The notes below the pieces were generated by a model that was given only the letters and a program-made list of their open reading frames with translations, ran no database searches and was not told the origin of the DNA. The position numbers and the translations under genes were made by a program. 38,802 bases of DNA from Actinomycetes bacterium (GTDB lineage: Bacteria > Actinomycetota > Actinomycetes > Prado026), in the NCBI GenBank assembly GCA_036510875.1, contig DATCDE010000072.1, forward strand, positions 1-38,802, in the 5' to 3' direction. Positions 21,804-29,114 of the stretch are shown in pieces (the stretch's first letter is position 1; each line of letters starts with the position of its first letter).

Positions 21804-22525
21804 GCCCGCACCGGGAGGCCGGGCAGCTGGATGACCAGGTCGCGCTCGCGCAGCCGGAACGCGTCGTCGCCGGGCACCTCGATGCCGTCCAGGCCGATGC
21901 CCAGGCCAACCAGCCGGTAGGCGTCCGGGTTGGCCCGACGCTGGCCGTCGACCATCTTGGCGCAGTCGCCGTAGACGGGGGTGCTCGCGGGAGAGCCCAG
22001 GTAGGGCGCCGACCTCGTCCCCGGGATCGGGTGCATGTAGACGCCGAGGGCGTCCATCAGCCCCTTGACCTTGTCATCCATGATCGACACCGCGTGCCGC
22101 ACCCGGTTGACGCGCTGCACCTTGACCAGCCCGTGGTACAGCGCGACGGACGCCAGCATCCCCTCCGCCCCCAGCCCAGTGCGCACGCCGACGGTGGCGA
22201 TGTCCCACGTGGTGGCGGGCTGGAGCCCGGCGGCGGCTGCCGCCCGCTCGCCGTCGACGTTCCACGGGTCGGCGCCGATGTCCGCCAGCGTCTTCAGCCC
22301 GAGCGGCCCCGGGGTGATCAGCCGGCAGGCCGCGATGACCTGGCCGTCGTCGTCGGCCAGTGCGAGGAAGGTGGAGTGGTCGGCGTAGGGCCCGTACTCG
22401 TCGTCGAGCTGGGCGCGGGTGTTCCCGTACCACTGGAGGAAGACCGCTGCCTCGCACTCCAGCGCGGCGTCGAGCAGCGAGCCGCGGACGTCGAAGCGGA
22501 GGTGCAGCAGGCCTGGCCGGGCCAT
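21767..22525 (-). CDS. GNAT-fold N-acyltransferase resembling LuxI/FeeM autoinducer synthases
   Basis: This 252-residue protein shows the order of conserved elements of the LuxI/FeeM branch of the acetyltransferase fold: an aromatic-rich helix (ECEAAVFLQWY, residues 23-33), an acidic stretch (LDDEYGPYADHSTFLAL, from residue 40), the strand DDGQVIAACRLI with a conserved Arg (residue 68), and WDIATVGVR in the place of the Glu-Arg strand. FeeM and LuxI enzymes join an acyl chain from acyl-ACP to an amino acid or to SAM. The length exceeds LuxI (about 200 residues); the extra C-terminal part (residues 170-252) is unfamiliar. The ATG at 22525 has AAGGGAGA four bases upstream. I infer acyltransfer; the product is unknown, and plain GNAT acetyltransferase is the alternative. 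Confidence 0.6.
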   Translation of the reverse strand: MARPGLLHLRFDVRGSLLDAALECEAAVFLQWYGNTRAQLDDEYGPYADHSTFLALADDDGQVIAACRLITPGPLGLKTLADIGADPWNVDGERAAAAAGLQPATTWDIATVGVRTGLGAEGMLASVALYHGLVKVQRVNRVRHAVSIMDDKVKGLMDALGVYMHPIPGTRSAPYLGSPASTPVYGDCAKMVDGQRRANPDAYRLVGLGIGLDGIEVPGDDAFRLRERDLVIQLPGLPVRAQATPGRSGSDA

Positions 22526-22626
22526 GGGTTCTCCCTTCGTCCTTCCCCCGTCCAGGTCGAGCCGCCACTGTACTGGCTGCCGTCCGGGAATCCTCAGCGG
22601 GGCACGCCGGGCGGGACGGGGCGTCG

Positions 22627-22632
22627 TAGGTT
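22627..22632 (+). promoter_or_regulatory. Leaderless -10 box (TAGGTT)
   Basis: TAGGTT lies six bases upstream of the DUF2804 gene's GTG start at 22639. Confidence 0.5.
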
Positions 22633-22638
22633 GGCCCG

Positions 22639-23631
22639 GTGCGGACGGAGCGAGAGATCACCGACCCGGTGGACCTGTGCACCCCCGACGGCCGCCTCAA
22701 CCCGGCCGCGGTCGGCTGGACGAGGGTCCCGCTCCACACGGCGAACCTGCGCGGGTGGGGTCGGACCAAGCGCTGGGAGTACTGGGGGATCGTTACCCCG
22801 ACGCACGTGGTGGGCCTGACCGTGTCCTCCCTCGACTACGCGGGCGTGCACGGGCTGTACGTCCTCGACCGGACCACCGCCGCCGAGATCGTGCGGGACG
22901 TCGTGGTGCCGTTCGCCCGCGGGGTCGTGCTGCCCACGCGCAGTGCCGGGGGACCGGCCAGGGCTCGCGCCAAGGACTTGACCATCGACCTGGACGAGAC
23001 CAGCGAGGGGACCCGGCTGCGGGCCAGCGCACCCGGCGTCGAGGTCGACGTCCTGGCGCATCGGCCGGACGGCCACGAGTCGCTCGGTGTGGTGGTGCCG
23101 TGGAGCCGCCGGCTGTTCCAGTACACGGTGAAGGACGTCGCCCGGCCCGCCTCCGGGCGCCTAGTCGTGCACGGCGTCACCCACCCGCTCGCCGCGGACT
23201 CGTCGTTCGCGGTCCTGGACCACGGCCGTGGGCGGTGGCCGTACTCGATCACCTGGAACTGGGGGGCCGGCTACGGCCAGGTGGCCGGGGGTGCGGTCGG
23301 CATCCAGATCGGCGGGAAGTGGACCGACGGGACCGGGTCGACCGAGAACGGCCTGTTCGTGGACGGTCGGCTGCACAAGATCAGCGACGAGCTGCGGTGG
23401 GACTACGACCGCAGCGAATGGAAACGACCGTGGTCGATCACCGGGCAGCGCCTCGACCTGCGTTTCGACCCCTTCCACGAGCGGGTCGCGCGCACCAACC
23501 TCGCCGTGGTGGCCGCCGAGACCCATCAGTGCTTCGGCCACTACACCGGGTGGGCCTCGACCGACGACGGCGAGCGGGTGTCGCTGGACGGAGTCGTTGG
23601 CTGGGCGGAGGAGGCCCGCAACCGCTGGTAG
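22639..23631 (+). CDS. DUF2804 family protein
   Basis: This 330-residue protein carries the DUF2804 hallmarks: an N-terminal LCTPDGRLNPAAVGWTRVPLHTANLRGWGRTKRWEYWGI, a central beta-rich domain with LDHGRGRWPYSITWNWGAG, and the C-terminal LRFDPFHERVARTNLAVVAAETHQCFGHYTG. The family is found in many bacteria, is predicted to form a double beta-sandwich, and has no established biochemical function. Start at GTG 22639 follows a TAGGTT box at the leaderless distance. The DUF389 gene begins 17 bases after its stop in the same direction, so the two may be co-transcribed. Confidence 0.88.
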   Translation: MRTEREITDPVDLCTPDGRLNPAAVGWTRVPLHTANLRGWGRTKRWEYWGIVTPTHVVGLTVSSLDYAGVHGLYVLDRTTAAEIVRDVVVPFARGVVLPTRSAGGPARARAKDLTIDLDETSEGTRLRASAPGVEVDVLAHRPDGHESLGVVVPWSRRLFQYTVKDVARPASGRLVVHGVTHPLAADSSFAVLDHGRGRWPYSITWNWGAGYGQVAGGAVGIQIGGKWTDGTGSTENGLFVDGRLHKISDELRWDYDRSEWKRPWSITGQRLDLRFDPFHERVARTNLAVVAAETHQCFGHYTGWASTDDGERVSLDGVVGWAEEARNRW

Positions 23632-23648
23632 AGCGGCAGGATGCTGTC

Positions 23649-24584
23649 GTGCTGCACCTGCGCATCTACGCACCGGCGTCCCAGCGGGAGGCGGTGGCCG
23701 CCGTCCTGCGCGACCATCCCGCGGTGAGCAGCCTCGCGGTGCTCGTGGACGCCTCCGTACGGCCGCCGGGCGACGTGATCCTCGCGGACGTCGCCCGCGA
23801 GGCGGCCAACGACGTCATCGACCGGGTGCGGGCCACCGGGGTGCAGGCCGAGGGCGCCATCCAGATCGAGCCGGTCCGCACCTGGATCTCGCGGGAGGGA
23901 CTGGACGCCGAACGCAGGACGCCGGGCAGCAGCGCCGACGCGGTGGTCTGGGCCGATGTCGTGCAGCGCGCCTACGAGGACTCCGAGTTGACCTGGTCCT
24001 ACGTGAGCTTCATGCTGCTGGCCACCCTGCTGGCCAGCATCGCGATCGTCCTGGACTCCCCGGTCCTGCTCGTCGGCGCCATGGTGCTCGGGCCCGAGTT
24101 CGGGGCCATCGCCGCGCTGGGACTGGCCCTCGTACGGCGTCGCCGTCGACTGTTCTCGCTGGCCCTGCGGACCGTCGTCGTGGGCTTCGCGTCCTCCATC
24201 GTGGCGACCACCCTGTTGGTGCTCGTCGGGAGGTGGCTGGGCTGGATCGTCCGCGACGACGTTGCCGGGCTTCGGCCGAGTACCGCCTTCATCTACCAGC
24301 CCGGCCGGTGGTCGCTCGTTGTCGCCGTGATCGCCGGCGCGGCCGGCGTCCTGTCCCTGACGTCTGCTCGCACGACCGGGCTGGTGGGCGTCTTCGTCTC
24401 GGTGACCACCGTCCCGGCTGCCGGGAACGTGGCCCTGGGCCTCGCTTTCGGGGTCCGGGAGGAGGTCTGGGGCAGCACCCTGCAGCTGCTCATCAACATC
24501 ACCGGGATGGCGATCGCCGGGTGGGCCACCCTGGCCGTCCAGTCGGCCGTGTGGGGAGCGGCGAACCGCCGACATCGCCGTTAG
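23649..24584 (+). CDS. DUF389 membrane protein
   Basis: This 311-residue protein has an N-terminal soluble ferredoxin-like domain (VLHLRIYAPASQREAVAAVL to about residue 100) followed by six or so membrane helices. The membrane part opens with SYVSFMLLATLLASIAIVLDSPVLLVGAMVLGPEFGAIAALGLAL, the conserved DUF389 core with its Gly-Pro motif (GAMVLGP) in the second helix. DUF389 proteins are predicted small-molecule or ion transporters without a proven substrate. The GTG at 23649 is chosen because the conserved soluble domain starts there; CAGGAT six bases upstream could act as a -10 box, and GGCAGGAT as a weak Shine-Dalgarno. Its TAG overlaps the TAA of the convergent broken small gene. Confidence 0.87.
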   Translation: MLHLRIYAPASQREAVAAVLRDHPAVSSLAVLVDASVRPPGDVILADVAREAANDVIDRVRATGVQAEGAIQIEPVRTWISREGLDAERRTPGSSADAVVWADVVQRAYEDSELTWSYVSFMLLATLLASIAIVLDSPVLLVGAMVLGPEFGAIAALGLALVRRRRRLFSLALRTVVVGFASSIVATTLLVLVGRWLGWIVRDDVAGLRPSTAFIYQPGRWSLVVAVIAGAAGVLSLTSARTTGLVGVFVSVTTVPAAGNVALGLAFGVREEVWGSTLQLLINITGMAIAGWATLAVQSAVWGAANRRHRR

Positions 24585-24862
24585 CGGGCCAGGAAGTGCC
24601 AGCCCAGCCACCACCACCAGCCGAACACGAGCACCTTGCCGGAGGTGCTGGTCATCGCCGCGGTGAGCGGCTCTCCGAGCCGCACCGGCCGCCCGGCGAG
24701 GACGACGAAGCCAAGCTCGGCGAGCTGCCGGCGGTCACGGGTTCGTCACCGAGGTGCTCCGGCTACACTGCCGCAGCCAGCCGCCGCCGGCCAGCGGGCC
24801 ATCAGCCCCGCCGCGAGCAGCCCGATCCCGACCCCGCTCGCCGTGCGTGCCCGGGGGCCCAT
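24581..24862 (-). pseudogene. Small membrane protein gene (DUF6186-like) with an in-frame stop
   Basis: Reading from ATG 24862 gives MGPRARTASGVGIGLLAAGLMARW and so on to a TGA at 24746-24748. The same frame then continues without further stop as RDRRQLAELGFVVLAGRPVRLGEPLTAAMTSTS... and ends KVLVFGWWWWLGWHFLAR at 24581. The ending closely resembles short actinobacterial membrane proteins that finish WLWLGWHFFAR (DUF6186, name from memory). Those have one helix near the N-terminus and one at the end, as the two halves here would. The total of 93 codons matches their length. The simplest reading is a nonsense mutation. No start codon with a ribosome binding site lies between the TGA and the end. 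Confidence 0.45.
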
Positions 24863-24979
24863 CCCGTCGTTGTCCTGGCCGAGCCGTCATGAAACGGCAA
24901 TGTCGCCAGCCGGGTGACCGTCATCTGGCGGGGGAAGGGTGAGCCCAGGAGTGCCGCCGAGACGGGGAGGGACACCCGG

Positions 24980-25213
24980 ATGGACACCAGGCCCGAGGTC
25001 AGTGAGCTGTACGCGACGGCGCGGGGGCTGTGGCTGAGCGATCAACTGACCTCCCGGCGGCTGGCCGAGGAGTCCGGTCACCGCGAGGACCTGCTCACCG
25101 GGCTGGCCGAGCACGCCGAGGACGTCTACCTCAACGACCAGATCTTCCTGGCCGGTGAGATCGCGGGACTGGCCCGCACCGCGTTGGTGGCGCGGTCCGA
25201 TCCGCTGTACTGA
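24980..25213 (+). CDS. Hypothetical helical protein (77 aa)
   Basis: This 77-residue protein starts MDTRPEVSELYATARGLWLSDQL and is almost entirely predicted helix, with alternating Leu/Ala and Glu/Arg. There is no membrane segment and no motif I recognise. The ATG at 24980 is supported by GGAGGG eight bases upstream; the frame is open 22 codons earlier, but those codons are Arg/Gly-rich and lack a signal. It ends just before a long perfect hairpin that may terminate its transcript. Confidence 0.55.
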   Translation: MDTRPEVSELYATARGLWLSDQLTSRRLAEESGHREDLLTGLAEHAEDVYLNDQIFLAGEIAGLARTALVARSDPLY

Positions 25214-25236
25214 GGTCACGCCGGGCCGGAACGGAT

Positions 25237-25279
25237 GACGCCCCGTCGTCACCGCTTGAAGCGGTGACGACGGGGCGTC
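25237..25279 (+). terminator. Perfect 19-bp hairpin
   Basis: GACGCCCCGTCGTCACCGC and its exact complement flank a five-base loop TTGAA. It begins 24 bases after the stop codon of the 77-residue gene. No T-run follows, but such stems are common actinobacterial terminators. It could act in both directions. Confidence 0.6.
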
Positions 25280-25491
25280 GTTGTCGGTGGCCGCCCCCTC
25301 CGGTGGCCCCGACCGGTTCCGCATCGGACTGCCCCTCAGCTGCCGATGCGCGCCGTTCGGGGAGGAGACGTGCCATCGGGGCGGCCATGACGCGGTGTGC
25401 GGCGGCGTCACCCGTCCAGCCCAATCCGGGCACCGTGGCGGTCCGGCCTGGGCCGGGACTTCCGGCTCAGGCCCCTGCCGGGGCCGCGGCC
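25280..25491. other. Intergenic spacer, nothing recognised
   Basis: Together with the hairpin this fills the 290 bases between two small plus-strand genes. I find no tRNA, repeat or frame with coding character; the only element is the TAGCGT box at its right end. Confidence 0.4.
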
Positions 25492-25497
25492 TAGCGT
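25492..25497 (+). promoter_or_regulatory. Leaderless -10 box (TAGCGT)
   Basis: TAGCGT, then GGAGAC, then the ATG at 25504. The GGAG within the spacer could instead act as a Shine-Dalgarno, so this promoter call is less secure than the others. Confidence 0.4.
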
Positions 25498-25503
25498 GGA
25501 GAC

Positions 25504-25893
25504 ATGGCTACCACTCCGCTCGCCCATGCGGACCGCGAACGGCTCGCCCGGCGGGGGTTGGCCCTGATCGAGGACCGGCCCAGCGACTTCACCCTGCTGT
25601 CCGTCCAGTGCACCCACGGCCACCACCTGGCCACCGTGTACCGGACCGCTGACGGCCCGGTGTACCAGTCGACATCGCTCGGGCACAGCCACAGCCACGG
25701 TGACCGCGACCGCTACGACGGCGCCCACCACGGCGACGTGACGCCCCCGTGGGTGGACCTGCTGCAGGTGGCAGCGTCGGCCGCGGTGGACGATGGGCTG
25801 CCGGCCTGGTGCGAGTGCGGGGCCCGCACGCTCTCGCGCGCCCAGCTGATCCAGTGGATCGCGGACGGCGAGCACCGCGTCAACCTGGACTGA
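25504..25893 (+). CDS. His/Cys-rich hypothetical protein (129 aa)
   Basis: This 129-residue protein carries a striking metal-ligand pattern. It has CTHGHHLATVYRT (residues 34-46), then a run GHSHSHGDRDRYDGAHHGD (from about residue 60), and then WCECGARTLSRAQLI near the C-terminus. Eight histidines and three cysteines fall within about 70 residues. The end, CECGARTLSRAQLIQWI, looks like half of a zinc ribbon; CTHGHH would be the other half. I do not recognise a named family. Metal binding, possibly zinc, is inference from the residues. The last 14 bases overlap the convergent beta-glucosidase gene. Start ATG 25504 has both a TAGCGT box and GGAG upstream. Confidence 0.65.
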   Translation: MATTPLAHADRERLARRGLALIEDRPSDFTLLSVQCTHGHHLATVYRTADGPVYQSTSLGHSHSHGDRDRYDGAHHGDVTPPWVDLLQVAASAAVDDGLPAWCECGARTLSRAQLIQWIADGEHRVNLD

Positions 25894-27268
25894 CCGGCTC
25901 GGCCCGCACGAGCTCCTGGAAGTAGCGGTAGGACCGCTTCGGCACCCGCCGCAGCGTGCCCGGGTGCACGGCGACCAGCCCGAACAGCTGGGTGTACCCC
26001 TCGCCCCACTCGAAGTTGTCCATGAGGCTCCACGCGACGTAGCCGCGCACGTCCGCGCCCTCGGCCTGCGCCTGCCGCACCGCGGCGATGTGGTCGCGCA
26101 GGTAGGCCACCCGGTCGTCGTCCACCACGCTGCCGTCGTCCGCCCTGGCCGTGTCCGGGTAGGCCACGCCGTTCTCGGTCACCATGAGCGGGACCCCGGC
26201 AGCCTCGCGGGAGAGGTCGACGAGCAGGCTGCGCAAGCTGTCCGGGTGGACCTCCCAGCCCATCGTCGTGAGCGGCGGCCGCGGCCGGAACGAGCAGGCC
26301 GGGGCGCCCGGGTAGGCGTCGGTGGCCTGGCCGACGCTGGCGTGGGCGTCCGGCTGGGGCAGCCCGACCCGGAACGGCGTGTAGTAGTTGACGCCCATCC
26401 AGTCCAGCGGGGCGGCGATCGTGGCCAGGTCGCCGTCCCGGACCAGGGCCGGGTCGGCGAGCTCCGGCACCCGGGCGACCAGCGCCGCCGGGTAGTGGCC
26501 GTGCAGCAGCGCGTCCAGCCACAACCGGTTCTGGACCAGGTCGACGACCTGCGCGGCCTCCTCGGCCCCCGGCTGGTCCACGTAGGCCGGGGACAGGTTG
26601 AGCACGATGCCGACCTCGAGCCCCGGGTCGGCGGCACGCAGCGCCCGTGCGGCCAGGCCGTGGCCGAGCAGCAGGTGGTGGGCGGCTGCGTAGGCGGCCG
26701 CGGGCTCCCGTCGTCCGGGGGCGTGCACTCCCGCGGCGTAGCCGAGGAAGGCCGCGCACCACGGCTCGTTGTGGGTCGTCCAGGTGCCGACCCGGTCACC
26801 GAGCCGGTCATGGACGAGGGCGGCGTAGTCGGCGAACCGGTCGGCGGTGTCCCGGTTCGGCCAGCCGCCGGCGTCCTCGAGCGGCTGCGGGAGGTCCCAG
26901 TGGTACAGGGTGAGCAGCGGGGTGACGCCGCGGCCGAGCAGCCCGTCGACGAGCCGCTCGTAGTAGTCCAGCCCGGCGGCGTTGACCGGGCCCCGGCCGG
27001 CCGGCTGCACCCGCGGCCAGGCCACCGAGAACCGGTACAGCGGCACCCCGAGGTCGGAGATCACCGCCAGGTCGTCGTCCAGCCGGCGGTAGGAGTCGCA
27101 GGCCACCGACCCATCGGTGCCGTCGGCAACCGCGCCGGGGGTCGCGGCGAAGGTGTCCCAGATGGAGCGGCCGCGGCCGTCGACGTCCACGGCGCCCTCG
27201 ATCTGGTACGACGAGGTCGCAACGCCGAAGGCGAGGTGGTCGTTGGTCAGGTCCCGGATGCGCAGCAT
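25880..27268 (-). CDS. Family GH1 beta-glucosidase
   Basis: This 462-residue retaining beta-glycosidase has the N-terminal GH1 signature FGVATSSYQIEGA, the acid/base glutamate in THNEPW (E168) and the nucleophile in MVTENG (E365). It also has NYYTPF and the C-terminal WSLMDNFEWGEGYTQLFGL. It hydrolyses beta-glucosides or related sugars; no signal peptide is seen, so it is intracellular and should act on imported oligosaccharides. It lies four bases downstream of the M20 gene and may be in that operon. TAGCGT six bases before its ATG could also give it its own leaderless transcript. No sugar transporter or LacI regulator is adjacent. Confidence 0.94.
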   Translation of the reverse strand: MLRIRDLTNDHLAFGVATSSYQIEGAVDVDGRGRSIWDTFAATPGAVADGTDGSVACDSYRRLDDDLAVISDLGVPLYRFSVAWPRVQPAGRGPVNAAGLDYYERLVDGLLGRGVTPLLTLYHWDLPQPLEDAGGWPNRDTADRFADYAALVHDRLGDRVGTWTTHNEPWCAAFLGYAAGVHAPGRREPAAAYAAAHHLLLGHGLAARALRAADPGLEVGIVLNLSPAYVDQPGAEEAAQVVDLVQNRLWLDALLHGHYPAALVARVPELADPALVRDGDLATIAAPLDWMGVNYYTPFRVGLPQPDAHASVGQATDAYPGAPACSFRPRPPLTTMGWEVHPDSLRSLLVDLSREAAGVPLMVTENGVAYPDTARADDGSVVDDDRVAYLRDHIAAVRQAQAEGADVRGYVAWSLMDNFEWGEGYTQLFGLVAVHPGTLRRVPKRSYRYFQELVRAEPVSPG

Positions 27269-27272
27269 GGCC

Positions 27273-28436
27273 CTACGCTACGACCGACGGGTCCCTGGCC
27301 ACGGCCAGCGCGGTGAGCGCGAGCGCCATGGCGCCCTCGAGCATGGTGCGGTCGCCCGGCTCGGTGACGCAGTGGGCCGCGAACTCGTGCTGGTGGTTGA
27401 CCGCGGGCCACGAGTGCACCGCCAGCTCGGCGTGCACCCCGGGCACCAGCTGGGCGACGTTGCCGAAGTCGGTGGAGCCGCTGATCGGCTCGCCGCCGGG
27501 ATCGGGGGTGTAGGGCCGGCCGATCGCCGCGCAGGCCGCGCTGAACGTCGCGGACAGGCCCGGGTGCACGGCCAGCGGCTCGTAGACGTGGCCCATCCGC
27601 TCGATCGTCACCGTGGTGAAGGTCGCCGTGGCCGCCCCCTCGAGGCAGGCCCGGACCCGGTCGCGCAGGTCCTCGAGGTCCGCGGCGTCGACGGCGCGCA
27701 GATAGAAGACCGCCTCGGCCCGCTCCGGGACGATGTTCGGCGCGGCCCCGCCGTCGGTGATGATCCCGTGCACCTGCTGCAGCGGGCGCAGGTGCTGGCG
27801 CAGCATGGCGATCGCCTGGTAGCCCTGCACCACGCCGTCCAGCGCGTTGCGGCCGAGCTCGGGGGAGGCGCTGGCGTGCGAGGCTTGGCCGCGGTAGGTG
27901 ACCTTCCACTCCTCGATGGCCAGGCCGCGCGGGGCGTGCAGGTCGAACGGCGCCGGATGCACCATGATCGCGGCGTCCACGCCGTCGAAGGCTCCGGCGT
28001 CGATCAGGTCCACCTTGCCGCCGCCGGACTCCTCGGCCGGGGTGCCCAGGACGGTCACCCGCAGGCCGGCGTCCGCGGCGAGGGCGGCCAGCGCGATCCC
28101 GGCGCCGACGGCGGACGCCGCGATGATGTTGTGGCCGCAGGCGTGCCCGACCTCGGGGAGGGCGTCGTACTCGGCGCACACGACGACGTGCGGACCGGAC
28201 GTGCCGGTCCTGGCCGCGAACGCCGTCGGCTGGCCGTACGCGCCGCGTTCCACGGCGAACCCGTGGGCCTCGAGCAGGTCGGCGCAGCGCGCCGCCGACC
28301 GGTGCTCGACGTAGGCCAGCTCGGGGTCGGCGGCGAGGGCGTGGGAGAGCTCGACCAGCTCGGGAGCGGCCCGGTCGACCAGCTGGCGGACCTGCTCGAC
28401 GGTGCGCGGCTCGGGGGGCGCGGCGGCAACGGTCAT
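27273..28436 (-). CDS. M20-family amidohydrolase
   Basis: This 387-residue metallopeptidase has metal-binding segments CAEYDALPEVGHACGHN and GTPAEESGGGK, the dimerisation-domain strands with SHASASPELGRNALDG, and the final STDFGNV and VNHQHEF. CAEYDALP with GHACGHN is typical of the M20D group, which includes the aminobenzoyl-glutamate hydrolase AbgB and amino-acid amidohydrolases. I infer hydrolysis of an N-acyl or amide bond; the substrate is open. The ATG at 28436 is chosen because GAGGAT lies seven bases upstream; the frame is open 26 codons further with low-complexity Pro/Arg sequence. It is the first gene of a pair with the beta-glucosidase. Confidence 0.9.
   Translation of the reverse strand: MTVAAAPPEPRTVEQVRQLVDRAAPELVELSHALAADPELAYVEHRSAARCADLLEAHGFAVERGAYGQPTAFAARTGTSGPHVVVCAEYDALPEVGHACGHNIIAASAVGAGIALAALAADAGLRVTVLGTPAEESGGGKVDLIDAGAFDGVDAAIMVHPAPFDLHAPRGLAIEEWKVTYRGQASHASASPELGRNALDGVVQGYQAIAMLRQHLRPLQQVHGIITDGGAAPNIVPERAEAVFYLRAVDAADLEDLRDRVRACLEGAATATFTTVTIERMGHVYEPLAVHPGLSATFSAACAAIGRPYTPDPGGEPISGSTDFGNVAQLVPGVHAELAVHSWPAVNHQHEFAAHCVTEPGDRTMLEGAMALALTALAVARDPSVVA
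27275..27280 (-). promoter_or_regulatory. Possible internal leaderless -10 box (TAGCGT)
   Basis: TAGCGT overlaps the last codons of the M20 gene and lies six bases before the beta-glucosidase ATG at 27268. It may allow separate expression of that gene. Confidence 0.35.
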
Positions 28437-28605
28437 GGCGGCATCCTCGCTGGTAGCCCGGGGCCGTGGGGAGCCGGGTGGCCGAGGGTTCCCAGGGCGG
28501 CCGGGATGAGGCACAATGAGCCACGCGTGCCGGGTGTGACTCCTGGGATCGGCGAGACCGCTGGGGAAGGCGACTCTCGAGCCGACCGATCAGGAGGAGG
28601 ATCCG

Positions 28606-29100
28606 GTGTCCCGTGGCGTGTTGTTCGTGCACTCAGCCACTGCCGCGCTGAGCCCGCATGTCGAGTGGGCGGTGGCCGGCGTCCTCGGCCGTCCGGCCTC
28701 CCTCGAGTGGATCCCGCAGCCGGCGTTCCCCGGCAGCTGGCGGGCCGAGCTGTCCTGGCAGGGCCAGGCCGGCACCGGGGCCAGGCTCGCGTCCGCCCTG
28801 CGCGGGTGGGAGCACCTGCGCTACGAGGTGACCGAGGAGCCCACCCCCGGCGTCGAGGGCGCGCGGTGGTCCTACACGCCGTCCCTGGGGATCTATCACG
28901 CGATCATCGGGGTGCACGGCGACGTGCTGGTGCCGGAGGACCGGCTGCGCGCCACGGTGGCCGCCGCGGTGGCCGAGGGGTGCCCGCTGGAGCAGGAGAT
29001 CGCCCGGCTGCTCGGTCAGCCGTGGGACGACGAGCTGGAGACGTTCCGGTGGGCCGGGGAGGGCGCCCCGGTCCGCTGGCTGCACCAGGTCACCGGCTAG
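28606..29100 (+). CDS. DUF3145 family protein
   Basis: This 164-residue protein matches the actinobacterial DUF3145 family throughout. It starts MSRGVLFVHSATAALSPHVEWAVAGVLG, has WRAELSWQGQAGTGARLASALRGW in the middle, then FEVTEEP-type (here YEVTEEPTPGVEG) and LGIYHAIIGVHGDVLVPEDRLR. Its function is unknown, but the gene is habitually found at the end of the FAS II cluster in actinobacteria, as here, where it converges on accD with 14 bases between stops. The GTG at 28606 follows an excellent Shine-Dalgarno (AGGAGGAGG). Confidence 0.93.
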   Translation: MSRGVLFVHSATAALSPHVEWAVAGVLGRPASLEWIPQPAFPGSWRAELSWQGQAGTGARLASALRGWEHLRYEVTEEPTPGVEGARWSYTPSLGIYHAIIGVHGDVLVPEDRLRATVAAAVAEGCPLEQEIARLLGQPWDDELETFRWAGEGAPVRWLHQVTG

Positions 29101-29114
29101 CCGCTGCGAGGTAG

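Noticed and set aside
22419-23648. Long plus-strand frame leading into the DUF389 gene
   Set aside because: It is an Arg/Pro-rich shadow of the DUF2804 gene. The conserved DUF389 sequence starts at GTG 23649.
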